Assembly (NCBI GenBank): GCA_003278545.1
Contig: QCEF01000007.1
Span: 1-59,563, forward strand
Source: Prochlorococcus sp. AG-355-N16
GTDB lineage: Bacteria; Cyanobacteriota; Cyanobacteriia; PCC-6307; Cyanobiaceae
Direction: 5' to 3'
DNA length: 59,563 bases
Program-made: the position numbers and the translations under genes
In this document: positions 7,293-12,772 of the stretch, piece by piece
How the letters are laid out: the number at the start of each line of letters is the position of its first letter
Numbering within the stretch: position 1 is the stretch's first letter
Notes under the pieces: model-generated
Told to the model about the DNA's origin: nothing
The model's database searches: none
What the model saw: only the letters and a program-made list of their open reading frames with translations

Positions 7293-7317
7293 AAAAAAAG
7301 AGGGTTTTTATACCCTC
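7293..7317 (-). terminator. Rho-independent terminator upstream of 7292 start
   Basis: On the minus strand GAGGGT (7317-7312) pairs with ACCCTC (7305-7300) around a 6-base loop, followed by seven U residues (7299-7293). It is the strongest classical terminator in the island. It follows the disrupted gene at 7339-7551 and its repeat copy. It ends exactly one base before the ATG at 7292. Confidence 0.8.
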
Positions 7318-7325
7318 CAATTTTA

Positions 7326-7340
7326 GATCGACTGTCAATC
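7326..7340 (-). repeat. Island palindromic repeat, copy 3
   Basis: GATCGACTGTCAATC on the plus strand, preceded by TTTTA and followed by AATAAG. The stop codon (7339-7341) of the interrupted gene at 7339-7551 overlaps its edge, in the same way as copy 2 overlaps the stop of its gene. The terminator at 7293-7317 follows within 9 bases. Confidence 0.8.
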
Positions 7341-7551
7341 AATAAGCAGTTCCTCCTAATTTCTCAAGTAATTCATACTTATCTCTTTTCTCATACCACT
7401 TATTTAAATCTTCTTCACTTACTGTTTTAAATAAAAATAAGGATATCTTTTCTAAATAATCAGCAATATAAATTCATAAAATTGGGTTTAGAGAAACATA
7501 AATTATGGTAATTAAAACTAATAAAAGTTCAACTAGGAGTATGCGTTTCAT
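7339..7551 (-). pseudogene. 70-codon small gene interrupted by one in-frame TGA
   Basis: Reading the minus strand from ATG at 7551 gives 25 codons (MKRILLVELLL, then a hydrophobic helix) up to TGA at 7474-7476. The same frame then stays open for another 44 codons and ends at TGA 7339-7341. The second half is clearly protein-like, with a SEEDLNKWYEKRDKYELLEKLGG segment split here by the reading break upstream of it. The whole looks like one 69-residue protein with an N-terminal signal anchor and a charged helical tail, broken by a single nonsense codon. Recent inactivation, a sequencing error or readthrough are all possible. Its 5' end resembles those of the genes starting at 8129, 871 and 11323. 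Confidence 0.65.
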
Positions 7552-7559
7552 TCAGAAAT

Positions 7560-8129
7560 TTAAATTGAAGTTCCTTTTTTGAGCTTTGACGAGGAATCAT
7601 TTTCTGGAAAAATCTGTTTTATATTTTCTGGAAAGAAAAACTCTAATTGCCTCCTTAAATCACCTTCATATAAATAGTCTTTTGTTGAGACTTTAAAAGT
7701 ATCTCTTACTAATCGAACATTTATTTTTTCCTTTTTACCTGCCTCATTAATTCTTGATAAAACTAATTTAATTGGCTTATCTTTTGGTCCTTTTATGAGA
7801 GAAACAGCTTCATTTATACCCATTCCTTTAGTTGATTTGCCATCTATTTTTATGATTACATCATTTGGTTTAATGTCAGCTGAAGCAGCAGGTGAATCAT
7901 TTATTACAGATTGAATAGTTAATTCAGCAGTGTCACTATTGAGAAAAAGCCTTATTCCAATCCCTGATATTTCCTTATCTTTTTTATGAGATAGTTTTTT
8001 ATTAGTTTTCACACATCCTGCATAATCTCGTGCTTCTAAACATTTTTTATGTAATTCATCAGATATTTCAGCATTAACAGCAGTTGGTAAAGCGAGGGCA
8101 GCTAGTAATGGGAGTAGTAAGCGTTTCAT
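7560..8129 (-). CDS. Secreted PDZ-domain protein, 189 aa
   Basis: The N-terminus MKRLLLPLLAALALPTAVNAE is a clear Sec signal peptide (cleavage after AVNA). Two cysteines (KKCLEARDYAGC) follow at once. Residues about 55-140 form a PDZ domain: GIGIRLF is the carboxylate-binding loop, then SVINDSPAASADIKPNDVI, IDGKSTKGM and AVSLIKGPKDKPIKL. There is no protease domain, so it is not a Deg or Ctp protease by itself. It may bind exposed C-termini in the periplasm or lumen. It lies 4 bases downstream of the cupredoxin gene, which suggests co-transcription. The first 33 bases of the gene belong to the repeated signal-peptide module. Confidence 0.8.
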   Translation of the reverse strand: MKRLLLPLLAALALPTAVNAEISDELHKKCLEARDYAGCVKTNKKLSHKKDKEISGIGIRLFLNSDTAELTIQSVINDSPAASADIKPNDVIIKIDGKSTKGMGINEAVSLIKGPKDKPIKLVLSRINEAGKKEKINVRLVRDTFKVSTKDYLYEGDLRRQLEFFFPENIKQIFPENDSSSKLKKGTSI

Positions 8130-8133
8130 TTAT

Positions 8134-8538
8134 TTATTCAACAATAATTGAGCCTCCCATCCCAAAAGGTGCATGAGGAGAACAAACATAATAGTATTTC
8201 CCAGCTGATACACCCGTTGTGTTCCATGATAGTTTTCCATCTTGAGTTCCAGGGGTACCTGATAATGTCCCTTTGGTTACTTGATCACCGCCTCCACGAG
8301 AAAATTCAGTCTTTATATAAAACGGATGACTAAACGCATCAATATTAAAAACAATAGTATCTCCTTTATTAACAGTAACTGTAGGATCATTCCCACTTAC
8401 AGATCCATTTTTATCTTTACCACTAAGAATATAGTTTTCTATACTTTCTGCTGAAACATCAATAAAGTAAGTCTCTGAATTTGCATTCGCTGGAAATGAA
8501 AAACCTAAAAGCAAAGGCAATAATAAAAGTGAACGCAT
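8134..8538 (-). CDS. Secreted cupredoxin (plastocyanin/azurin-like) protein
   Basis: A 134-aa protein with a Sec signal peptide (MRSLLLLPLLLGFSFPANA). The mature part is a cupredoxin beta barrel with type-1 copper ligands in the right order: His71 (SHPFYIK), Cys119, His122 and Met127 (VCSPHAPFGM). The spacing resembles plastocyanin and pseudoazurin, but the body, with a Gly-rich RGGGDQ loop, differs from PetE, so it is probably not the photosynthetic electron carrier. A copper carrier or redox partner in the periplasm is likely. Downstream lies the PDZ protein; DUF411 and related genes lie on the other strand at 9.7-11.2 kb, so it may be part of a copper set. Confidence 0.85.
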   Translation of the reverse strand: MRSLLLLPLLLGFSFPANANSETYFIDVSAESIENYILSGKDKNGSVSGNDPTVTVNKGDTIVFNIDAFSHPFYIKTEFSRGGGDQVTKGTLSGTPGTQDGKLSWNTTGVSAGKYYYVCSPHAPFGMGGSIIVE

Positions 8539-8566
8539 AAACTTAAGGAATTTATATAAACATATT

Positions 8567-8591
8567 AAAAAAAAAAGGAGCTAATTGCCCC
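8567..8591 (-). terminator. Rho-independent terminator with repeat copy 4
   Basis: On the minus strand GGGGC (8591-8587) pairs with GCTCC (8581-8577), with one G-U, around AATTA, and is followed by ten U residues (8576-8567). It ends the DUF3303-like gene at 8622. Together with copy 4 it forms a block of about 40 bases that recurs at 11715-11754 with several substitutions. Confidence 0.7.
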
Positions 8592-8599
8592 TTATTTTA

Positions 8600-8614
8600 G
8601 ATCGACTGTCAATC
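8600..8614 (-). repeat. Island palindromic repeat, copy 4
   Basis: GATCGACTGTCAATC on the plus strand, identical to copies 2 and 3. It lies 7 bases downstream of the stop of the minus-strand gene at 8622-8942 and 8 bases before its terminator. The surrounding CCCCTTATTTTA is shared with copy 6. Confidence 0.8.
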
Positions 8615-8621
8615 AATTAAA

Positions 8622-8942
8622 TTATCCCATCACTGCTACTTCTTCAGCAAGTTGTTTATTTCTTAGAATAACTTCTTCATCATTAAAAACAGGAAGTACA
8701 TTCCATTCAACGCCAAATTTTGCTCTCCAAATACCAAAATGTTCAGCCATTTTAAGATGACTGTCAGCTTTGCATGTTACGAAAACTTCTCCGGTTTGAG
8801 GAGCATGGACTCTACTTATCAATTCAAAGCCGTCAAAATTATCCTTAGGTGCGCCGGAAGCAATATATTGTTCAAAGAGTTTGTACCCTTCAGATTGCGA
8901 AAGAGTATCTGGGATAACTCCATGAACGTGATAGTAAGCCAT
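8622..8942 (-). CDS. DUF3303-like small protein, 106 aa
   Basis: The pattern YYHVHGVIPDT, a helix with GYKLFEQYIASGAPK, the strands GFELISRVHAP and GEVFVTCKADS, and a helix HLKMAEHFGIWRAKF resembles the DUF3303 family of small alpha-beta proteins. Function is unknown and no signal peptide is present. It starts with ATG at 8942 and is followed by a palindrome copy and terminator, so it forms a self-contained unit. I am moderately sure of the family. Confidence 0.65.
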   Translation of the reverse strand: MAYYHVHGVIPDTLSQSEGYKLFEQYIASGAPKDNFDGFELISRVHAPQTGEVFVTCKADSHLKMAEHFGIWRAKFGVEWNVLPVFNDEEVILRNKQLAEEVAVMG

Positions 8943-9281
8943 AATTAAAATTCAATAGTGTAATTTCAATCTAAAAACGAAAATTTAAAAAGTATTTAAT
9001 TTATCTTTAAATTTAGATTTTTATATCGACAGTCAATCATCTATTTACTGATTGATATCTCTCTCTCGACTTTATCTCAAATAATTTATGATTGGCTTCA
9101 GTTGTATGCCTGCAACTGCCTCATGACAACCATGTATTAATCCTAGGACTGGTAATTAAATAACAGTCTCAAAATTTGGTCCTCTACCCGAACTTTATTC
9201 TTCCTTAAACCGTAAATTATGATACTCATAAATAATATGCGTTGGTAGTTAGAACATAGGTGTAGTAAGTAAGAGGAAATC
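8943..9281. other. Non-coding gap of 339 bases
   Basis: No convincing gene is visible on either strand. The gap holds palindrome copy 5 (9024-9038) and a hairpin CAGTTG/CAACTG (9099-9104 with 9113-9118) flanked by GGC and GCC. The rest is AT-rich and would have to contain promoters for both divergent genes. I cannot assign specific -10 or -35 boxes with confidence. A small RNA cannot be excluded. Confidence 0.5.
9024..9038 (-). repeat. Island palindromic repeat, copy 5 (diverged)
   Basis: TATCGACAGTCAATC on the plus strand. It differs from copies 2-4 in the first base and in the central base. No minus-strand gene ends directly upstream of it, so this copy may mark the place of a gene that has been lost. 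Confidence 0.6.
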
Positions 9282-9422
9282 ATGAATAAAAGAGTTCCTT
9301 ATACAATCATTCCTAAATACTTTAGGACTATTAATGATATAGATAATGGAGCAAATATTAAAGTAATTTATTGGAAACTTAAGTGTGAAGAGAACCCTTC
9401 ATATCGCGGCTGCGAAATTTAA
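9282..9422 (+). CDS. 46-aa hypothetical protein
   Basis: A short frame starting MNKRVPYTII, with a good ribosome-binding site (AAGAGGAA, 5-7 bases before the ATG). It ends KCEENPSYRGCEI; the two cysteines 8 residues apart with an Asn-Pro between them recall the C-terminal disulfide loop of CP12, but the rest does not match CP12. It is therefore a real-looking small gene with a possible redox or metal loop. No family is recognised. Confidence 0.6.
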   Translation: MNKRVPYTIIPKYFRTINDIDNGANIKVIYWKLKCEENPSYRGCEI

Positions 9423-9464
9423 AATATTCCTATGCTATTTAGATTAAAATAAAGATTATAAATA

Positions 9465-9707
9465 ATGAAAAATAAAGTTCTTCCTTTTATCAAAAAATAC
9501 CCAATGAGCATTTTATTAGCGATTATTGCTATTAATTTATTCTCTATTGCTAGCAGTTTAAGAACAGAAGCTTATTTAAATAGGGAAAAGAATCTTTGTA
9601 TTAAATATTTAAAACATCAAATAGATCGAGACACTCTTATCAAAAAGCTAAGAATAGTTAAGCAGGCAAATCCATCTAGTATTTGTGACTCTGTTCTTAA
9701 AAGTTAA
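9465..9707 (+). CDS. Small membrane protein, 80 aa
   Basis: A basic N-terminus (MKNKVLPFIKKYP) is followed by one hydrophobic helix (about residues 13-30, MSILLAIIAINLFSIAS), which is a signal anchor or uncleaved signal. The tail is charged, with two cysteines (KNLCIKY and SSICDS) that could form a disulfide outside. It lies 2 bases before the MauE-like gene, so the two are likely translated together. This puts it at the head of the metal-related cluster. No family is recognised. Confidence 0.65.
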   Translation: MKNKVLPFIKKYPMSILLAIIAINLFSIASSLRTEAYLNREKNLCIKYLKHQIDRDTLIKKLRIVKQANPSSICDSVLKS

Positions 9708-9709
9708 AA

Positions 9710-10162
9710 ATGCAATTAAAGTCTTTTACACCATTGGTTGCAGTATTTGGTACTTCATTTCTTATAACTATTATTTTGATTAAAAGCTTCCAAGTTTTTA
9801 TGGGCATATCAATATGTCTTTTAGCGATGCTGACGCTTATGGATATTGAAGCTTTTGGTTTGAGTTATAAAAAATATGATTTAATTACTTCTCGATTTAA
9901 GAATTGGATTTATATCTATCCTTTTTGCGAATTATTAATTGGCTTATGTTTTTTACTATCTTCACCTCCCTCTTCAATTATTTTAATTGCTTTAATACTA
10001 GGAATTTTTGGAATGGCATCAGTTTTTAAAGCTGTTTATTTAGATAAATTAAAATTAAATTGTGCATGCGTTGGAGGATATACAAAAATTCCTTTAGGAA
10101 TTATTAGTTTTATTGAAAATCTTTTAATGGCAATTATGAGTGCTTTGATTTTGATTAAATAA
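9710..10162 (+). CDS. MauE/DoxX-like membrane protein with CxCVGG motif
   Basis: A 150-aa protein with four or more membrane helices. The motif NCACVGG (around residue 119) in a loop between helices, and the IPLGIISFIENLLM segment, match the MauE-like proteins that often occur beside DUF411, mercury or copper genes. MauE helps form disulfides or matures partners in the periplasm. Here a Cys-x-Cys pair facing the cytoplasm or lumen could bind copper. It starts 2 bases after the previous gene, on the same strand, so it is part of the cluster 9465-11248. Fair confidence in the family, low in the exact role. Confidence 0.7.
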   Translation: MQLKSFTPLVAVFGTSFLITIILIKSFQVFMGISICLLAMLTLMDIEAFGLSYKKYDLITSRFKNWIYIYPFCELLIGLCFLLSSPPSSIILIALILGIFGMASVFKAVYLDKLKLNCACVGGYTKIPLGIISFIENLLMAIMSALILIK

Positions 10163-10223
10163 CAATTTTATAAAATTTCATTTATTTTATTAATAGTTTT
10201 GAAAATAATAATTTCATACTGAA

Positions 10224-10742
10224 ATGGCATTTAAGAAATCATTCTTTAAGAAGCATTTACTAGAGACTCTTTTATTTTCTGGATTTCTCATAGTAAATAT
10301 ATTTAATGCCCAAAAGAGTAGTGCTAAAAATCAAGATAATATAGATATACCTAAAGTCGTTTCTTATAGATCAGCATCATGCGGTTGTTGTAAGAAATGG
10401 GTAAATCATTTACGCCAAAATGGATTAGAAGTTGTTGATAACATTCTTGAAGATGTTTCGGGAATTAAAAACCAATATAAAATTCCCAATAATTTAAGGT
10501 CCTGCCACTCTGCAAAAATAGGAAACTACGCAATTGAAGGACATGTGCCGATTGAATCAATCACCAAACTTTTTAAAGAAAAACCAATTATCTCTGGTAT
10601 AGCAGTTCCTGGCATGCCTCTTGGTTCGCCTGGAATGGAAATGCATTCTCACGAATCACACTCGCATAATTATGAAAATTACAAAGTAGTTTCATTTAGT
10701 AATAGTGGCAAAACAAAAATATTCGACAAAATTTCACCCTAA
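10224..10742 (+). CDS. DUF411 metal-binding protein
   Basis: A 172-aa protein with an N-terminal hydrophobic signal (about 15-35). The core is DUF411: VVSYRSASCGCCKKWVNHL with a CxCC metal site, LRSCHSAKIGNYAIEGHVP, IISGIAVPGMPLGSPGME. Family members are found with copper and silver resistance genes. The C-terminal extension has a His-rich stretch (HSHESHSHN) that would add metal ligands. It would act in the periplasm. It lies in line with the MauE-like, DUF3721 and PepSY-TM-like genes. Confidence 0.88.
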   Translation: MAFKKSFFKKHLLETLLFSGFLIVNIFNAQKSSAKNQDNIDIPKVVSYRSASCGCCKKWVNHLRQNGLEVVDNILEDVSGIKNQYKIPNNLRSCHSAKIGNYAIEGHVPIESITKLFKEKPIISGIAVPGMPLGSPGMEMHSHESHSHNYENYKVVSFSNSGKTKIFDKISP

Positions 10743-10765
10743 TAAAAATACTAATTTAATTAATA

Positions 10766-10987
10766 ATGACTTTTGTTTTTAGAAAGATAAAAATTCTTAC
10801 TTTTTTCATTTTTATATTTCTTAATTTCAATTCATATTCACATGCTCATCTGAAAGGAACATATTCTTCTGAGCAAGATGCTTTAAAAAAGTCATTAGAA
10901 CTTGGTTGTCAAGGAACACATAAGAACAAAGAGAAATGGCTTCCATGTGAGGATGAAAAAGAATTACATAAGTACCTAAGAATGTAA
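10766..10987 (+). CDS. DUF3721 domain protein, 73 aa
   Basis: An N-terminal signal segment (residues 1-27) is followed by the DUF3721 pattern HLKGTYSSEQDALKKSLELGC, then GTHKNKEKWLPC. The two cysteines and histidines suggest a small secreted metal- or disulfide-containing domain. Family members are common in marine cyanobacteria beside copper-related genes, and that fits here, between DUF411 and a PepSY-TM-like gene. Its TAA touches the start of the next gene (TAAATG). Confidence 0.82.
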   Translation: MTFVFRKIKILTFFIFIFLNFNSYSHAHLKGTYSSEQDALKKSLELGCQGTHKNKEKWLPCEDEKELHKYLRM

Positions 10988-11248
10988 ATGCAAAAATTTA
11001 AACTTAGTAAAAGGAAAATACATAGAAAAGTAGCTGCAATTTCTTCAATACCTTTATTAATTACTCTTATATCTGGGACTATCTATAGTTTTCTTCAACC
11101 ATTAGGAGTAGATGCTTTTTGGTTGATCAAATGGCATACAGGTAATTTTGGCATTATTAATTTGCAGCCTTTTTATTCGATATTTCTTGGTATTGCATCG
11201 ATAATCTCTGTAATATCTGGCATTAGATTATTACAAAAGAATTCTTAG
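10988..11248 (+). CDS. PepSY-TM-like small membrane protein, 86 aa
   Basis: Two predicted helices (about residues 16-33 and 58-80) with HRKVAAISSIPLLITLISG at the N-terminus and a KWHTGNFG loop. The basic start, HR and WHTG motif resemble the first helix pair of PepSY-associated transmembrane proteins, which often carry haem- or metal-linked functions. It begins directly after the DUF3721 stop, so it is translated together with it. It is the last gene of the cluster on this strand. Family assignment is moderate. Confidence 0.6.
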   Translation: MQKFKLSKRKIHRKVAAISSIPLLITLISGTIYSFLQPLGVDAFWLIKWHTGNFGIINLQPFYSIFLGIASIISVISGIRLLQKNS

Positions 11249-11323
11249 CTTTAACCTTAAGAACCCACAACTATTCATAGGCAATGCTTGAGCAGCTAGC
11301 AGTGGGATTAGGAATCTTTTCAT
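11231..11323 (-). pseudogene. Orphan signal-peptide fragment (30 codons)
   Basis: From ATG at 11323 the frame reads MKRFLIPLLAAQALP, like the signal peptides at 8129 and 871, and then loses protein-like character and stops after 30 codons. The 5' sequence from 11289 to 11325 is nearly the same as the starts of those genes. It begins immediately after the stop of the gene at 11324-11707 (TAAATG) and overlaps the end of the PepSY-TM-like gene on the other strand. It is best read as a leftover gene start whose body was lost or replaced. Confidence 0.6.
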
Positions 11324-11707
11324 TTATTCCCATGTGGTCATATCAGTAGAGCCTTGAGATCTTTGCATCCAAGAATACTTCCAAGTACCATTTACATTTT
11401 TAAAAATGCAAGTATAAGTTGAAAGATCTTTATTTTGATTTCCTTTATAACTGAAGATTTCATTTAAAGTAAAAACTGCGTAAGCTATCTCACCGTAAAT
11501 TTCAATTTTGTGGGTTTTGATTAGTTCTGATGATTCTGCAACTAAGTCTTTACTATCAAACATTCCCACTAATCCCTTAGCAGATATTGGATTTCCACTT
11601 GGTCTTACAGCTAAAAAATCCTCAGTTACATTTGGGATTAGAAAAGAAGAATCTTCACTGGTTGCATAACCATTAATTAAATCTTCTATGGCTTTGGTAT
11701 TTGACAC
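11324..11707 (-). CDS. SnoaL/NTF2-like protein, 127 aa
   Basis: The order helix (AIEDLINGYA), PNVTEDFLAV strand, GLVGMFDS, HKIEIYGEIAYAVFTLNEIFSYKG and TYTCIFKNVNGTWKYSWMQRS resembles the NTF2-like or DUF4440 fold, often used as a ligand-binding or association domain. No catalytic residues can be assigned. The start is GTG at 11707, right at the U-tract (11709-11714) of a hairpin, leaving no leader. The following signal-peptide fragment starts at once after its stop. Confidence 0.65.
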   Translation of the reverse strand: MSNTKAIEDLINGYATSEDSSFLIPNVTEDFLAVRPSGNPISAKGLVGMFDSKDLVAESSELIKTHKIEIYGEIAYAVFTLNEIFSYKGNQNKDLSTYTCIFKNVNGTWKYSWMQRSQGSTDMTTWE

Positions 11708-11708
11708 T

Positions 11709-11729
11709 AAAAAAGAAGTTAATTGCCCC
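11709..11729 (-). terminator. Weak terminator-like hairpin before 11707 start
   Basis: The minus strand reads GGGGCAATTAACTTC followed by six U. The stem is only about four pairs with two G-U, so it is weaker than that at 8567-8591, of which it appears to be a diverged copy. It lies between repeat copy 6 and the GTG at 11707. Confidence 0.4.
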
Positions 11730-11737
11730 TTATTTTA

Positions 11738-11752
11738 GATTAATTGTCAATA
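11738..11752 (-). repeat. Island palindromic repeat, copy 6 (diverged)
   Basis: GATTAATTGTCAATA on the plus strand; the left arm is changed, so the palindrome is damaged. The flanking AATTGCCCCTTATTTTA is identical to that of copy 4, which shows common origin with that block. Confidence 0.6.
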
Positions 11753-11805
11753 ATGCACTAGTTATCGCACTATTTTGCTTCTGAAAGATCAGAAGTAAAT
11801 TCATA

Positions 11806-11925
11806 TCAAAGGATTAAAGAGATTAACCACTCCCTAAATGAGGGATTCAGCCATCCTTGACCAAAATTAGTGCGAACAGAGTCTCTTAAATCTGTTTCCC
11901 AAGAACCATTACTACTACTAGCCAT
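11806..11925 (-). CDS. 39-aa hypothetical protein or gene remnant
   Basis: A frame starting MASSSNGSWETDL and ending WLISLIL. It includes a Gly-Gln-Gly-Trp-Leu-Asn-Pro stretch that looks like a folded-protein fragment. It lies between repeat copy 6 and a cluster of short direct repeats near two tRNA genes. It may be a short gene, or the beginning of a longer gene that was truncated. No family recognised. Confidence 0.4.
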   Translation of the reverse strand: MASSSNGSWETDLRDSVRTNFGQGWLNPSFREWLISLIL

Positions 11926-11960
11926 TTAATTAGTGTCATTAGTGCGAATATTAGTGCGAT
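11866..11960. repeat. ATTAGTGCGAA short direct repeats
   Basis: ATTAGTGCGAA occurs at 11866-11876 and 11938-11948, with a one-base variant ending in T at 11950-11960; the last two are in tandem with a 12-base period. A weaker copy (ATTAGTGTCATT) lies at 11929. An inverted relative, ATCGCACTA, lies at 11764-11772. They are in the 300 bases beside the tRNA pair. They may be protein-binding sites or a remnant of recombination. Confidence 0.55.
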
Positions 11961-12065
11961 TTGCTCATTATGTCCATATATTCACTTATAAGCACTTGTT
12001 GGAGGATATATATTTTCTACTCTCTAAATTCTTCTAAACTGTTGCGGTAACTGAGTTTTGGGCTA

Positions 12066-12137
12066 TGCCCTTGACGAGAATTGAACTCATGGCCTCTCCC
12101 TTACCAAGGGAGTGCTCTACCGCTGAGCTACAAGGGC
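12066..12137 (-). tRNA. tRNA-Thr (anticodon GGU)
   Basis: A full cloverleaf folds on the minus strand: acceptor GCCCTTG/CAAGGGC, D arm with AGCTCAGCGGTAGAGC, anticodon stem CTCCC/GGGAG with loop TTGGTAA (anticodon GGT), T arm with GTTCAATTC, discriminator A. The length is 72 bases and CCA is not encoded. It is 11 bases downstream of tRNA-Tyr on the same strand, so the two are probably one transcript. Confidence 0.97.
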
Positions 12138-12148
12138 AATTTTTAAAG

Positions 12149-12230
12149 TGGGCCGGGTTGGATTTGAACCAACGTAGGCAGAGCCAGCGGATTTACAGTC
12201 CGCCCCCTTTAACCACTCGGGCACCGACCC
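12149..12230 (-). tRNA. tRNA-Tyr (anticodon GUA)
   Basis: A class II tRNA with a long variable arm on the minus strand: acceptor GGGTCGG/CCGGCCC, anticodon stem GCGGA/TCCGC with loop CTGTAAA (anticodon GTA), T arm GGTTCAAATCC, discriminator A. The length is 82 bases and CCA is not encoded. The tRNA pair separates the accessory part on the left from the core genes on the right. Confidence 0.97.
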
Positions 12231-12331
12231 CCACTATTTGAACTTATCAGTTAATGGACACTTTGTGTGAAATTGTTTTGGTTTTTTTGTTTCTTTCTAG
12301 ATAGCATTTAATAGAAAAGACTTTATTGATG

Positions 12332-12772
12332 ATGAATATTTTATTGATAAATGGACCAAATCTAAATCTTTTGGGCACTAGAGAACCTGAAATATATGGT
12401 AATAAAACATTGAGTGATATAGAAAAAGATTTAATTAAAGTTGCTAAAGAAAAAAGTATTAATCTTGAATGTTTTCAAAGTAATCACGAAGGAGAAATAG
12501 TAGATAAAATTCAGGAGTCTGTTAAAAGTATCCAAGGAATTCTTATAAATGCTGGCGCTTTTACTCATACCTCGATTTCTATTCGTGATGCTTTAATTGG
12601 ATCAAAAATTCCTTTTGTAGAGCTACATATTTCAAATATTTTTAGTAGAGAAAATTTTCGTAAAGAATCTTTTCTTACAGATAAAGCTATAGGAATTATT
12701 AGTGGATTTGGCATATCAAGTTATTCCTTAGCTCTTGAAGGAATCATTGGATATTTAATTAGTAAGGATTAA
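12332..12772 (+). CDS. aroQ: Type II 3-dehydroquinate dehydratase
   Basis: Catalyses dehydration of 3-dehydroquinate to 3-dehydroshikimate, the third step of the shikimate pathway, in the cytoplasm as a dodecamer. The family N-terminus [21 protein letters not shown] carries the catalytic-loop Arg and Tyr. [30 protein letters not shown] and [15 protein letters not shown] (with the active-site His) follow. The frame offers TTG at 12326 and ATG at 12329 and 12332; 12332 gives the usual N-terminus. The stop is followed directly by the start of the MiaE-like gene. The length of 146 aa is normal. Confidence 0.96.
   Translation: MNILLINGPNLNLLGTREPEIYGNKTLSDIEKDLIKVAKEKSINLECFQSNHEGEIVDKIQESVKSIQGILINAGAFTHTSISIRDALIGSKIPFVELHISNIFSRENFRKESFLTDKAIGIISGFGISSYSLALEGIIGYLISKD

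Noticed and set aside
7474-7476. The in-frame TGA as a selenocysteine codon
   Set aside because: No SECIS-like hairpin is visible just downstream, the position is at the end of a hydrophobic anchor, not a redox site, and picocyanobacteria are not known to use selenocysteine.
6624-9038. The palindrome as an insertion-sequence end or transposon terminal repeat
   Set aside because: No transposase gene or inverted pair around a common body; the copies follow gene ends with the same orientation.
9282-9422. 46-aa peptide as a CP12 protein
   Set aside because: Only the C-terminal Cys loop is similar; the central CP12 region and the expected spacing are absent.
6624-11752. Naming the 15-bp palindrome as the known Prochlorococcus repeat element PRE1
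   Set aside because: I remember such an element exists in islands but not its sequence, so I describe the repeat without giving it that name.
11866-11960. CRISPR array
   Set aside because: The repeats are only 11 bases, irregularly spaced and without spacers of constant length; no cas gene is in the window.
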